DNA from: an uncultured Gemmatimonadota bacterium
GTDB taxonomy: Bacteria; Gemmatimonadota; Gemmatimonadetes; Gemmatimonadales; Gemmatimonadaceae
Direction: 5' to 3'
NCBI GenBank assembly: GCA_903910555.1
Contig: CAIVZZ010000013.1
Coordinates: 186,001 to 250,000 of the forward strand
DNA: 64,000 bases
The notes below the pieces were generated by a model that was not told the DNA's origin, did not search any database, and was given only the letters and a program-made list of their open reading frames with translations. Shown piece after piece: positions 40,801 to 50,628 of the stretch. Numbering within the stretch: the first letter of the stretch is position 1; each line of letters begins with the position of its first letter. The position numbers and the translations under genes are program-made.

Positions 40801-41580
40801 GACGGCGTCGAACTTTACCGCGAAGCTCAACTTCCGCCCTCAGGGGGCGGGTCGTGGGATCGCGTGAACTTTGCGCTCTCCATCGCGAATCCGCTCACCG
40901 GCCTCGACGCAGTCGTTCATCACGGGCAGCTCGAAGGCTGGGGCCAGCCCGCATTTCCGGATCCCACGCTGCTCTACGTCCGCGGTTTCAACGCGCAGAC
41001 CAACAGCTACATCTACGCAGTGAACCAGCGCTTCGGAGAGACCCGGGCCGCGCTGTCGATCCCGACTGCACCATTTCAGGCTACGCTCGAGATGCGGATC
41101 AACATCGGGCCGCAATACGAGAGTCAGATGGGCAAAATGGCGGAGCGGCAGGCGAAGCCATTGGGCAAACCAGCGCTCGACGAACGCATGGTCAAGGCGC
41201 GTTACTCCGGCAACTTTCAGCAGATTCTCTCGCAGCTCTTGCAGCAGAAGGACTCGCTCGGCCTCACGCCAACGCAGATTGATTCTGCCGGGAAACTCTT
41301 CGCAAAGTTCAACGTGCTTTCGGATTCGATCTTTGCGCCGCTCTCGAAGTTCATCGTGGCCGCACCGCGCAAAGGCTCCGATGCGGAAGTCGGTCACAAA
41401 CTCATGCTGGCGCAGCAGAAAGTGCAGCTCCCGGCGGCGGATCTGCTCGACGCGCTGCGTCTGCTGCTGACGCCCGCCCAGATCAAGAAACTGCGACCAC
41501 CGATGAGCTATCAGCTCGATCCGGGCTTCATACAATTCACGCGCGAGCAGGCTGCAAAGCCGCCGTACTTCGGATTCTGA
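37877..41580 (+). CDS. carboxypeptidase-regulatory-like / TonB-dependent-type outer membrane barrel protein, frame-broken near 40843-40867
   Basis: 37877-40867 in frame 2 runs into frame 1 (C-terminal part of the track ORF 40399-41580) with NPLTGLDAVVHHGQLEGWGQ continuing the barrel. Confidence 0.85.
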
Positions 41581-41681
41581 ACCACAATTGTCAGCGAGAT
41601 GACGTCGGCATACGTACGGACTTTTTGTGAACGATGCACGCGGTTAACTTCCGCGCCCGACCCCTCACTCAAATCCGCACA

Positions 41682-42200
41682 ATGTCCCGACTGCACACGC
41701 TCACCGGCGCCGTCGCCACTCTCTTTGCCGCGGCCTCACTCGGCGCGCAGACTCCGCATGTAACCGCTGCGACGCCGGAACAGGCGGGCGCGTATCTGCT
41801 GATCGTCGGCAGCTGCCACGATTGCCACACCCCGAACTGGGTCGAGTCCGGGGGGAAGACGTCGAAAGATTCGCTCATGACCGGCCGGGGCGTCGGTTTC
41901 ATGGGCTCATGGGGCGTGAACTACGCCAAGAATCTCCGCGTGATCGTCGACCGCCAGGGCGAAGAGCATTGGGTGAAAACGCTCAAAACGGCCGATGATG
42001 GCGACGGCCACCTGCCGATGCCCTGGCACAACACCGCACTGATGTCGGACGACGACCTGCGCGCGATGTGGAAGTACATCAAGTCGCTCGGACCTGCTCA
42101 GGGCGAACGGATTCCGCGCGGCGTCGCGCCCGGCAAAGCAGCACCGGGGCCGTACATCGATCTCAAAACCGTCAAGCCGGATACGGTCAAGAAGCCGTAG
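41682..42200 (+). CDS. monoheme c-type cytochrome, secreted
   Basis: Signal peptide, SCHDCHTPNW, Met-containing C-terminal region; start refined from 41634. Confidence 0.85.
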   Translation: MSRLHTLTGAVATLFAAASLGAQTPHVTAATPEQAGAYLLIVGSCHDCHTPNWVESGGKTSKDSLMTGRGVGFMGSWGVNYAKNLRVIVDRQGEEHWVKTLKTADDGDGHLPMPWHNTALMSDDDLRAMWKYIKSLGPAQGERIPRGVAPGKAAPGPYIDLKTVKPDTVKKP

Positions 42201-42286
42201 CTGTTACTCAGATGCGTTCTGTGGGGTATGTGGAAGGAAGAACAGATCCACTTGCCACTCTCACAGAGAAGTCCTAGCCTATCCAT

Positions 42287-43114
42287 ATGCTTCGACGCCT
42301 GATCCTCGCCGGCGCTGCAATCGCAGCGCCGCTCGCAGCGCAGAACGCGCCGCCTCCGGCGAAGCCTGCGCATTTTCAGGGTCAGGTCGTCGATACGCTC
42401 GGGCACCCGCTTCGATCGGCAGTCGTCGAGACGGATGATCCGCCGAAGGCGACTGTTTCTGACGATTCGGGTTTCTTCAAATTCGCGGAACTGCCAGCGG
42501 GACCGATCACGGTTCGCGTCCGCCGGATTGGCTTCGAAGGAATCGAGTTCCAGCTGCGCTTGCTGGCGGATTCCACGGTGAGCGTAGGCGTGAAGCTCGT
42601 CCCGACCGTGCAATTGCTCGAGGCGGTGACCGTCGACGCCAACGCGGAGGCTACGCATCCGCAGCTCGCGCAAACCGGATTTTATCAGCGCATGCGCGCC
42701 GGGTGGGGCCACATGGTCACACCGGAGCAGATCGATCGCATGCGCAGCGCCGCAACGAACGCGTCCTCATTCCTGCAGGACATCGTCGGCGTGAAAGTCG
42801 TGCACGGTCAGGCGACCCGGACCACGGGCCGCAACGGACGAGGGGGTGGCGGCGGTGGAGGCGGCGGCGCGATGATCATGGGGAAAACGCCGAAAGGCGC
42901 CGACTGCGTCATGAACCTCATCCTGAACGGAACGGCGGTGAAGCTCGCGCCGGGTGAGACGTTCGACATGTGGTTGACGACGACCGAGGTCTACGCGATC
43001 GAGACGTACGCACACGCCACCGAAATCCCGGCGGAATATCAGCAGCTGCTCGGCAATGATTTCTGCGGCGCCGTAGTGGTGTGGACCACCTCGAAGATGA
43101 CGCTGAAGCCCTAA
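42287..43114 (+). CDS. carboxypeptidase-regulatory-like domain protein with glycine tract
   Basis: HFQGQVVDTLGHPLRSAVVETDDPPKATVSDDSGFFKFAELPAGPITVRVRRIGFEG; RNGRGGGGGGGGGAM tract. Confidence 0.82.
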   Translation: MLRRLILAGAAIAAPLAAQNAPPPAKPAHFQGQVVDTLGHPLRSAVVETDDPPKATVSDDSGFFKFAELPAGPITVRVRRIGFEGIEFQLRLLADSTVSVGVKLVPTVQLLEAVTVDANAEATHPQLAQTGFYQRMRAGWGHMVTPEQIDRMRSAATNASSFLQDIVGVKVVHGQATRTTGRNGRGGGGGGGGGAMIMGKTPKGADCVMNLILNGTAVKLAPGETFDMWLTTTEVYAIETYAHATEIPAEYQQLLGNDFCGAVVVWTTSKMTLKP

Positions 43115-43121
43115 CCGGCCA

Positions 43122-43712
43122 TCATCGCGTACACGGCCTCGGCGTACGCGGCCCGCTCACTTCAGTCGTCACATCGAACGCCGCCTGCACGCTGATCAAC
43201 GCGAGCAGCGCCAGCACCGACACCGCAATCCGCGGTTTGAAGTTCGAGCGGCGCAGCAGCCACCACCCGGCGATGATGATCGGCAGCTCGACAATGAAAT
43301 CGAGCCAGCCCCAGCGATAGATGTAGAGTCCGACCACAGGTCCGTCCGGCCAGAGCACCTTGCGCCCCGTGATGAAATCGGGCGGCAAGTGAAGTACAAC
43401 GAGGCCGGCGACGATCAGCGCAGTCACCGCGCTGCGCGTGTGAAGAAACGCCGCGCATCCGAATAACGTCGCAAGCACCGCCACAACCGGCAGTGAATGC
43501 GAAAAGAGCCCCTCGGGATTGCAGTATTTCCCGAGCGAGAGCGCACCGTCGACCATATCGGGCGCGACAGATGCGGCGAGCAGCCACAGAATTGGCGCCG
43601 CCGATCCAGACTCCCGTCGGTCGAGCGCGCGCGCGCCGCTTGCGATGCCAATGTGGCCCACGATCATGCGCACAAGTTCATCAGTTGAGCGCGCAGCGTG
43701 CAACTCCAGCAC
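43122..43712 (-). CDS. membrane protein, metal-dependent hydrolase-like family
   Basis: GHIGIASGARALDRR, APDMVDGALS, FSHSLPVVAVLA, TM segments. Confidence 0.7.
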   Translation of the reverse strand: MLELHAARSTDELVRMIVGHIGIASGARALDRRESGSAAPILWLLAASVAPDMVDGALSLGKYCNPEGLFSHSLPVVAVLATLFGCAAFLHTRSAVTALIVAGLVVLHLPPDFITGRKVLWPDGPVVGLYIYRWGWLDFIVELPIIIAGWWLLRRSNFKPRIAVSVLALLALISVQAAFDVTTEVSGPRTPRPCTR

Positions 43713-43853
43713 GAAGAACGCGTCGGGGATCCCCCGATGAAAGTCGGGCGGAATATCCGACAGCGGCGCTCCCTGCGATCACCGAGACTGAAGGTGCAGC
43801 AAGGCCCGATCTCGGTCCGCATGCTCGCACCGCACGTCACGAAGGAGTCCGCC

Positions 43854-44660
43854 ATGCCAAACAATCTGCTCGTCCCGCTGGACGGCTCGCCGCTCGCAGA
43901 CGAAGCCGTCGCGCACGCCGCTGAAATTGCGCGACGCGTCGATGGATCGCTGCATCTCGTACGCGTTCATACGCCGCTCAGCTCGTTCGTTCCGGCTTCG
44001 GATTCGTCCGTCTTGATTCCAGACCCGGTCCTCGATGAACGGCTCCGGGTCGGCGCCGAGCAATGGCTCGAGCGGCGCGCCAGCGCCGTTGCCGAGCTGA
44101 ACAACATTCCGGTGACATGGGAACTTCGAATGGGGATCCCCGAGGCAGAAATCGCGATCGCGAGTTCGGAACGGCGTTCACGACTGATCGTCTGCACAAC
44201 GCGTGGCTCCGGCAGTGCGGCCGGCGCGCTGCTCGGCAGCGTGGCCGACAGCATTATCCGTTTTGCAAAGTGCCCGGTGCTCGCGATGTCCCGCCGTGCG
44301 GCCGCGCGCGATGTCACGCTGCACCGGATGCTCGTGCTGCTCGACGGCTCGGAAGCGTCTAGCACGATCCAACCGCACGCAGAATGGCTGGCGCGCGCAT
44401 TCGCGGCGGGTGTCGAGTATCTGCGGCTGATGCCGGCGCCGCCGCATCCCGCCGACGCAATTCGCAGGCACATCGCCGCGACGAATCCGGATGTGATCGC
44501 GCTGGCTACGCATGGCCGGGGGCTCAGCCGGATTTTTCTCGGCGGAGTGGCGGATGAACTCGTGCGCACGGGCGACAGGCCAATCCTGGTATTCAGGCCG
44601 CACGAATCATCGTGGACGAAAGTCGCGTCCGCCTCGTCTATTCTCTTGTCGGCAGGGTGA
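43854..44660 (+). CDS. universal stress protein (tandem Usp domains)
   Basis: NNLLVPLDGSPLADEAVAHAAEIA and second half MLVLLDGSEASSTIQPHAEWLA...ALATHGRGLSRIFLGGVADELVR. Confidence 0.9.
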   Translation: MPNNLLVPLDGSPLADEAVAHAAEIARRVDGSLHLVRVHTPLSSFVPASDSSVLIPDPVLDERLRVGAEQWLERRASAVAELNNIPVTWELRMGIPEAEIAIASSERRSRLIVCTTRGSGSAAGALLGSVADSIIRFAKCPVLAMSRRAAARDVTLHRMLVLLDGSEASSTIQPHAEWLARAFAAGVEYLRLMPAPPHPADAIRRHIAATNPDVIALATHGRGLSRIFLGGVADELVRTGDRPILVFRPHESSWTKVASASSILLSAG

Positions 44661-45750
44661 AGCGCACGATTGTCTCGACACCTTGAGTGCTCTCGACCCA
44701 GATCCGCCCGCCGTGCCCGAGCACGATTCCGCGCGCGATCGCGAGACCGAGCCCCGCGCCCGAGCGGTTCATGCGCTTGGAATGCCAGTAGCGATCGAAC
44801 ACAAAGGGCAAATCATCCGGCGGAATTCCAGAGCCGGAATCTCGAACGGAAAACTCGACGAATTTTCCATCCACGACACTTTCAATCCTCACGGCGCCGC
44901 CCTCTGGAGTGAACTTGAGCGCGTTGCCGATGAGGTTGGAGAGAACTTGCGTGATGCGATCGGTGTCGGCGTAGACATCGGGGAGATTCGGTGCGAGACC
45001 CCGCGTGAGCGCGATCCCCTTGGCCGCGGCGAGCGGCGCGAGTGTTTCGACGGCGGCCATCGCGAGTTCACCGGCCGATGTCCACTGAGGCGTGAGGCGC
45101 AGGCGCCCCGCCTCCAATCGAGTAGAGTCGAGCAGATCCTGAATCAATGCGTCGATTTGCGTTGCCGCCTGTAGCATGACCGTGGCGTGTTCAACGACTT
45201 CAGCCGGCAGTTCGGCGTCGCCGCTTTCACCGAGCCGGAGGATCGCGCCCGCCAGCATCTTCACCGCGTTGGCGGGATTTCGCAGGTCGTGCGAGACGAG
45301 CCCCAGCATCTCATCACGCTGCTTCACGGCCTTCTCCATCTCCGCGAGCAGGCGTTCGTTCGTTTCGTCAGCGCGCCGCTGTTCGGTCACATCGCGCAGC
45401 ACCACAGAGTACACAGGCCCGCGCTCGGACTGCATGTGGGCGATGGCGGCCTCAGCCGGGAACTCCTCGCCATTCTTGCGGACGCCTGAGATCAGGGAGC
45501 GTTCACCCATGCGGCGTGACGACTGCTCGGATTTTCCGAACTTTGAGAGGTGCGCACTGTGCATGGTCCGGAAGCGCAGCGGCAACAGTGTCGCGAGCGG
45601 CTGGCCGAGCATCTCCTCCGCCTCGTAACCGAAAATCCTCGAGGCGCCGTCGTTGAAGAACGTGATCCGCTGTTCGCCGTCGACGCAAATGATCGCGTCC
45701 GCTGCGAGCGACAGGATTTCCGCGACGAGGGTGTCCGATAACGGGAGCAT
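44638..45750 (-). CDS. PAS domain sensor histidine kinase (soluble)
   Basis: PAS ADAIICVDGEQRITFFNDGASRIFGY; HisKA LVSHDLRNPANAV; HATPase GLGLAIARGIVLGHGGRIWVES. Confidence 0.92.
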   Translation of the reverse strand: MLPLSDTLVAEILSLAADAIICVDGEQRITFFNDGASRIFGYEAEEMLGQPLATLLPLRFRTMHSAHLSKFGKSEQSSRRMGERSLISGVRKNGEEFPAEAAIAHMQSERGPVYSVVLRDVTEQRRADETNERLLAEMEKAVKQRDEMLGLVSHDLRNPANAVKMLAGAILRLGESGDAELPAEVVEHATVMLQAATQIDALIQDLLDSTRLEAGRLRLTPQWTSAGELAMAAVETLAPLAAAKGIALTRGLAPNLPDVYADTDRITQVLSNLIGNALKFTPEGGAVRIESVVDGKFVEFSVRDSGSGIPPDDLPFVFDRYWHSKRMNRSGAGLGLAIARGIVLGHGGRIWVESTQGVETIVRFTLPTRE

Positions 45751-45938
45751 GTGTGAAAGAATCTAGTTCGCCACGGCTTGTGCCGTCGGGGATCTCCCTA
45801 CAAGTGCGTCGGTGGTTCGCGCGGAAAGTTCAGCCCTTTCCCGACTTTGCGCGCGCTCGATCCGCGCGAGACTTACTCGCAGATCAGCAACGCTCGTTAC
45901 CGAACGCCAATCCAACGCTATCAAGCGAGGACTGCACT

Positions 45939-47021
45939 ATGTCTGCCGAGACGAAATCCCCCTCTGAAGCAAAATCAACAGACCGCCGCGAATTCCTGAG
46001 AACTTCCGCGTTTACGGTTGTCGCCGGCGGAGTGCTCGCCGCGTGCGGCCGGGGAGCGTCAAACAGTGCGGTGGTTGCCGCGAGGCCGACCGCCGACAGC
46101 GATCAATCCGGCGGCGCGATGGCCGCACATCCCGCGGTACCGTCCGCGACGGCCGCTGCCGACGAAATGGACCGGATGCACGAAGCGGGGATCAAAGCTT
46201 TCCCCGCAAAGACCACCGGACTCGGCAATCAGTTGCTCGCGCCCAAAATCGTCGCAGGCGTGAAAGTGTTTGAGCTCACCGCGTCGGCGATCTCCTGGGA
46301 AACGACGCCGGGAGTGAAAGTCGCCGCGTTCGCGTACAACGAGCAGGTGCCGGGTCCGCAGATCCGCGTCACGCAGGGCGATCGCGTGCGGATCATCTTG
46401 AAGAACAATCTCCCCGAGTCGACGGCGATTCACTTTCACGGTCTGGAACTCGTGAATGCGATGGACGGCGTGCCCTTCATCACGCAGCCCCCGGTGAAGC
46501 CGGGGCAGTCGTTTACGTACGAATTCACCGTGCCGAATTCCGGCACGCATATGTACCACTCGCACCACAACTCGACCAAGCAGGTCGGCATGGGCCTCCT
46601 GGGTGCATTTCTCGTGGCGCCAAAAGAGACGACCGAGTACGAGCGCGCGGACATTGACCACGTGATGGTGCTCAACGATGGATTCCACGGATATACGTTC
46701 AACGGGAAGAGCTTTCCGGCGACGCAGCCCATCGTCGCGAAGCTCGGACAGAAAGTGCGCATCCGCTTTATGAACGAAGGGATGATGATCCACCCGATGC
46801 ATCTGCATGGAATGCACATGACTGTTTTTGCGAAGGATGGATGGACGCTCCCCGCGCCGTGGCGCTGCGACACACTCAACGTCGCGCCGGGCGAGCGCTA
46901 TGATGTGATCGTCAACTGCAACAATCCGGGCACCTGGGCGTTCCACTGCCATATTCTTCCCCATGCCGAGTCGGACCATGGCATGCTGGGCATGGTGACC
47001 GCACTGATCGTGCAGGCGTGA
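45939..47021 (+). CDS. two-domain multicopper oxidase, Tat-exported
   Basis: DRREFLRTSAF Tat-like signal; copper motifs AIHFHGLE, MYHSHHNS, HPMHLHGMHM, FHCHILPHAESDHGMLGM; start refined from 45753. Confidence 0.9.
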   Translation: MSAETKSPSEAKSTDRREFLRTSAFTVVAGGVLAACGRGASNSAVVAARPTADSDQSGGAMAAHPAVPSATAAADEMDRMHEAGIKAFPAKTTGLGNQLLAPKIVAGVKVFELTASAISWETTPGVKVAAFAYNEQVPGPQIRVTQGDRVRIILKNNLPESTAIHFHGLELVNAMDGVPFITQPPVKPGQSFTYEFTVPNSGTHMYHSHHNSTKQVGMGLLGAFLVAPKETTEYERADIDHVMVLNDGFHGYTFNGKSFPATQPIVAKLGQKVRIRFMNEGMMIHPMHLHGMHMTVFAKDGWTLPAPWRCDTLNVAPGERYDVIVNCNNPGTWAFHCHILPHAESDHGMLGMVTALIVQA

Positions 47022-47716
47022 TCAGCACGGAAGCGAAGCACAACCACGGAGGCGCCATGGCGGGTGATCTGATTCGGGTGCTGCTGGCTGACGACCATGC
47101 CGTTGTTCGGGCGGGACTGAAAGCCGTGCTCGGCACTGCGAAAGACATCACGGTGGTGGGCGAGGCGCGCAACGGTCGTGAGGCCGTCGACGCGGCGATC
47201 CGCCTGAATCCCGACGTCGTCGTGATGGATCTCTCGATGGACGAGATGGATGGCGCCGCTGCCACGAAAGAGCTGCGCGCGCGCGCGAGCAAATCGCGCA
47301 TCCTCATCCTCACGATGCACGCAGAGGATGAGTTCCTTATTCCGCTGCTGGAGGCCGGCGCGAGCGGCTACCTCGTGAAGAATGCGGCGGACCGCGATCT
47401 CGTCGATGCCGTGCGCACCGTGGCCGGCGGCCAGCAATATCTCCAGGCCGCCGCTGCCCGGACGCTCGCGAAAGAACTGAAGCGGCGTGAAGACCACGCC
47501 AGCGAGCGCGACCAGTTCGAAAAACTTTCCGAGCGCGAGCAGGCAATTCTCCGTCTTGTCGCGTCTGGATACAGCGCGCCCGAGATCGGAGAGCAGCTGA
47601 ACATCAGTCCCAAGACCGTGGACACGTACAAGCAGCGCGTGAACGAAAAGATCGGACTCGCGCATCGCGCCGATTACGTGCGGTTCGCGATGAAACTCGG
47701 GCTGCTCGAGGGCTGA
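47018..47716 (+). CDS. NarL/LuxR family response regulator
   Basis: Receiver VLLADDHAVVRAGLKAVL, VVVMDLSMDEMDG; HTH LSEREQAILRLVASGYSAPEIGEQLNISPKTVDTYK; start may be 47057. Confidence 0.93.
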   Translation: MISTEAKHNHGGAMAGDLIRVLLADDHAVVRAGLKAVLGTAKDITVVGEARNGREAVDAAIRLNPDVVVMDLSMDEMDGAAATKELRARASKSRILILTMHAEDEFLIPLLEAGASGYLVKNAADRDLVDAVRTVAGGQQYLQAAAARTLAKELKRREDHASERDQFEKLSEREQAILRLVASGYSAPEIGEQLNISPKTVDTYKQRVNEKIGLAHRADYVRFAMKLGLLEG

Positions 47717-47733
47717 GCAGCAGGAATGCCGGC

Positions 47734-48480
47734 ATGCGCACACTCTTCTGGACGCTCCTGCTCGCATTGGGGGCGTGGAATAGTCCTTCGACGCGCGAAC
47801 AATGGCCGTGGTATCTCGGCGAGCGGTTTACGTACGGCGTGCACGTCGCGCGCATGGGTGCGACGGGACACGCCGAAATGTGGGTCGCCGGTCCGGAGGT
47901 AGTGCGAGGCACGGAGACGTACGTGCTGCATTTCAACTCGAAGGCCGGCGTTGGACCGTTCACGGCGAGCGATCGCACTACGTCGTGGATTGATCCCACG
48001 CGCATGGCTGCCATGCGGTTCGAGAAAATCGAACACCACCTGCTCGAGAGCCATCACGACGAAGTCGAGATCTATCCAACGCAGCGCCGCTGGACCGCCG
48101 CCGACGGCACGAGCGGCGAAACGCCGGGCGACTCACCGCTGGACGAGCTCTCGTTCATCTATCTGGTGCGCTCCCTCCCCCTGCTCGACGACTCCGTATA
48201 CGTGTTCGACCGCCACTTCGACGTGCAGCGCAATCCGACGAACGTGCGAGTCGTCGCGCACGAATCGCTGGACACCAAGGCCGGCCATTTCGAGACGATC
48301 CGCGTCGAGATGCGCGTGAAGGATCCGCGGCACTACCGCGGCGAGGGCGTGGTGGTCTTCAACCTGTCCGACGACGCGCGCCGCATCCCTGTGCGCATCG
48401 AGAGTACCGTCCCGGTGTTCGGGAAGACGGTGCTGACGCTGGAGACACTCACGAGCGCTGCGACGGTCGTTGTTCCGTAG
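47734..48480 (+). CDS. DUF3108-like secreted protein
   Basis: WYLGERFTYGVHVARMGATGHAEMWV..., MRVKDPRHYRGEGVVVFNLSDDARRIPVRIES. Confidence 0.75.
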   Translation: MRTLFWTLLLALGAWNSPSTREQWPWYLGERFTYGVHVARMGATGHAEMWVAGPEVVRGTETYVLHFNSKAGVGPFTASDRTTSWIDPTRMAAMRFEKIEHHLLESHHDEVEIYPTQRRWTAADGTSGETPGDSPLDELSFIYLVRSLPLLDDSVYVFDRHFDVQRNPTNVRVVAHESLDTKAGHFETIRVEMRVKDPRHYRGEGVVVFNLSDDARRIPVRIESTVPVFGKTVLTLETLTSAATVVVP

Positions 48481-48561
48481 CTCGGATTAGGCGGGTTTGG
48501 GTGGGTTTCCCCTACAAAACACCGCTCAAAATCCTCACAAGAGTTCCGGCGAGCCCCTGAC

Positions 48562-48580
48562 TGTAGTGGGTCCCCTTACA
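48562..48580. promoter_or_regulatory. candidate dimeric regulator site TGTAGTGGGTCCCCTTACA
   Basis: Imperfect palindrome (7/9 per arm) about 60 nt upstream of the yceI-like start; related CCCTACAA at 48510-48517 and 45796-45803. Confidence 0.4.
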
Positions 48581-48642
48581 TCCGATCTTCCCTCTCGAGA
48601 GTCGCGCACGACGCGCGGCTCGGTCGACAACAAGGGGATCGT

Positions 48643-49254
48643 ATGCGAAACCGAATCGTCACCGCGCTGATCATTGCAGGCGTCGCAACAACGGCACTCG
48701 GATGGAAGAGCATCGCCGACGGCCTCACGCTGGCGCCCGAGAGCCGGCTCTGGATCGAAGGGACATCCACCGTGCGCGACTACAAGTGCACGTCGACGGC
48801 GCTGCAGGCAACGGTCGCAGCAACCGGCGCTGACGCGATACGCGCCGAACTGACCGGCGCGAAAGCAGTCACGAGCGTGCAGTTCACCGTCCCCGCGAAG
48901 ACGCTCGATTGCGGCAACGGCACGATGAACGGCCACATGCTCGAAGCGCTGAAAGCAAAGGATCATCCCGAGATCGGCTTTCGTCTCGTCTCGTACGAAC
49001 TCACGGCCGGTGAGAAGGGCGAGACGGGAACACTGAATGGCGTTCTGACGATCGGCGGCACCGATCAGACCATCGCTTTGCCAGTTCAGCTGCAGGAAGG
49101 TGCGGCCGGAGCACTGCGCGTGACCGGCAAGTACGAGCTCAACATGAAGGACTTCGGCATCAAGCCGCCTTCACTCATGCTCGGCACGATGAAAGTCCAC
49201 GAGAAAGTCACGATCAACTTCGACCTGCTCTTGAAGAGCAACCAGGAGAACTGA
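48643..49254 (+). CDS. YceI family protein
   Basis: SRLWIEGTSTVRDYKCT, LEALKAKDHPEIGFRLVSY, YELNMKDFGIKPPSLMLGTMKVHEKVTINFDL. Confidence 0.9.
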   Translation: MRNRIVTALIIAGVATTALGWKSIADGLTLAPESRLWIEGTSTVRDYKCTSTALQATVAATGADAIRAELTGAKAVTSVQFTVPAKTLDCGNGTMNGHMLEALKAKDHPEIGFRLVSYELTAGEKGETGTLNGVLTIGGTDQTIALPVQLQEGAAGALRVTGKYELNMKDFGIKPPSLMLGTMKVHEKVTINFDLLLKSNQEN

Positions 49255-49256
49255 AC

Positions 49257-50540
49257 ATGCGGCCCCTCAGCAAACTCACCTTGGCGATTGCGGCAGTCAC
49301 GCTTGCCGCGTCCACAGGCTTCGCACAGATCACCAACGTCCGTCCCGCCGATCAGCGCGGCATCAATGTCTTCGAAAGCCCGAAGACCGACACGACCACG
49401 TTCAAGAAAGTGTACGTCGGTTTCGGCGGAGCATTCGAACAGGATTTCCAGAACCTGACGCACACCAACACCGCGACGTCGGTGTTGGTGAACGGCGTCA
49501 ACAAGAACGCGCTCATCCCGATCGGCCCGGGCTTCACGACGGCGATGGCGAACCTGAACATGAGCGTGCAGCTCGCGCAGGGCATTCATGTGGACCTGAT
49601 CACCTATCTCTCCACGCGCCATCACACGGACACATGGGTGAAAGGCGGCTACCTGCAGATCGACGCATCGCCGATCGACGTTCCGATCTTGAATGACATC
49701 ATGAAGTACACCACGCTCAAGATCGGCCAGTTCGATGTCGATTACGGTGACGCGCACTATCGCCGCACGGACGGCGGCAACGGGATGTACAACCCGTTCA
49801 TCGGCAATCTGATCATGGATGCCTACAGCACGGAGATCGGCGCCACCGCGTATTTCCGCCGCGACGGCTTCATCCTCGCGGGCGGCTTCACGCAGGGCAC
49901 CTCCGACGGTCAGGTGACGTCACCGGGGCAGCACGAGCCGGCGTACCTCGCGAAGATCGGGTTCGACAAACAGTTCACGAATGATTTCCGCTTCCGTCTG
50001 ACGGGCGGCATGTACAACGACGCGAAAGCAACCGCCAACGTGCTGTACAGCGGCGATCGCGCCGGCTCGCACTACTTCGACGTCCTCGAGAACACCGCGT
50101 CGACCGAGAGCGGCAACCCGTGGTCGGGCAACTTGCAGCCGGGGTTCAGCAACCGTGTCGCCTCGTACGTCGTGAACCCGTTCCTCAAGTACAAGGGGTT
50201 TGAGTTTTTCGGCAACTTCGAGACATCGACGGGCGGCGCCGTGACCGAGACAAGCGATCGCACCTGGCGCCAGCAGTCGGGCGACTTCATCTACCGCTTC
50301 CTCGACAACGAAAAGGCCTACGTGGCCTACCGCTACAACAAGGCCGAGGGCGAGCTGCTGGGGAATCCGGTGGACGCGAACATCGTGCGCACGCAGTTCG
50401 CGGCCGGCCTGTTCCTCACGAAGAACATCCTCACGAAAATCGAATACATCAATCAGGACTACAACAACTTCGTGCCGACCGACATCCGCAACGGCGGCAA
50501 CTTCAAGGGCGTGATGATCTCAGGCGTGGTCGCGTTCTAA
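49257..50540 (+). CDS. porin-like outer membrane beta-barrel protein
   Basis: Signal peptide, alternating amphipathic strands, ends in aromatic-type GVVAF; 427 aa. Confidence 0.75.
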   Translation: MRPLSKLTLAIAAVTLAASTGFAQITNVRPADQRGINVFESPKTDTTTFKKVYVGFGGAFEQDFQNLTHTNTATSVLVNGVNKNALIPIGPGFTTAMANLNMSVQLAQGIHVDLITYLSTRHHTDTWVKGGYLQIDASPIDVPILNDIMKYTTLKIGQFDVDYGDAHYRRTDGGNGMYNPFIGNLIMDAYSTEIGATAYFRRDGFILAGGFTQGTSDGQVTSPGQHEPAYLAKIGFDKQFTNDFRFRLTGGMYNDAKATANVLYSGDRAGSHYFDVLENTASTESGNPWSGNLQPGFSNRVASYVVNPFLKYKGFEFFGNFETSTGGAVTETSDRTWRQQSGDFIYRFLDNEKAYVAYRYNKAEGELLGNPVDANIVRTQFAAGLFLTKNILTKIEYINQDYNNFVPTDIRNGGNFKGVMISGVVAF

Positions 50541-50583
50541 GGCCTTCCAAGGCCGCCTAAAGTTCGCCGCTGGTAGTGTCGAG

Positions 50584-50623
50584 ACTCCGGAGAAGGCCGT
50601 ACCCTACCCGCCTTCTCCGGAGT
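50584..50623 (+). promoter_or_regulatory. 14-bp perfect hairpin covering the likely ribosome-binding site of the next gene (or a terminator)
   Basis: actccggagaaggc / gccttctccggagt, followed by ttcgtATG at 50629. Confidence 0.75.
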
Positions 50624-50628
50624 TTCGT

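Noticed and set aside
40399-40840. First part of the 393-aa plus-strand ORF as an independent gene start
   Set aside because: Out of frame with the well-formed barrel ORF; only the part after about 40843 is coherent as its continuation
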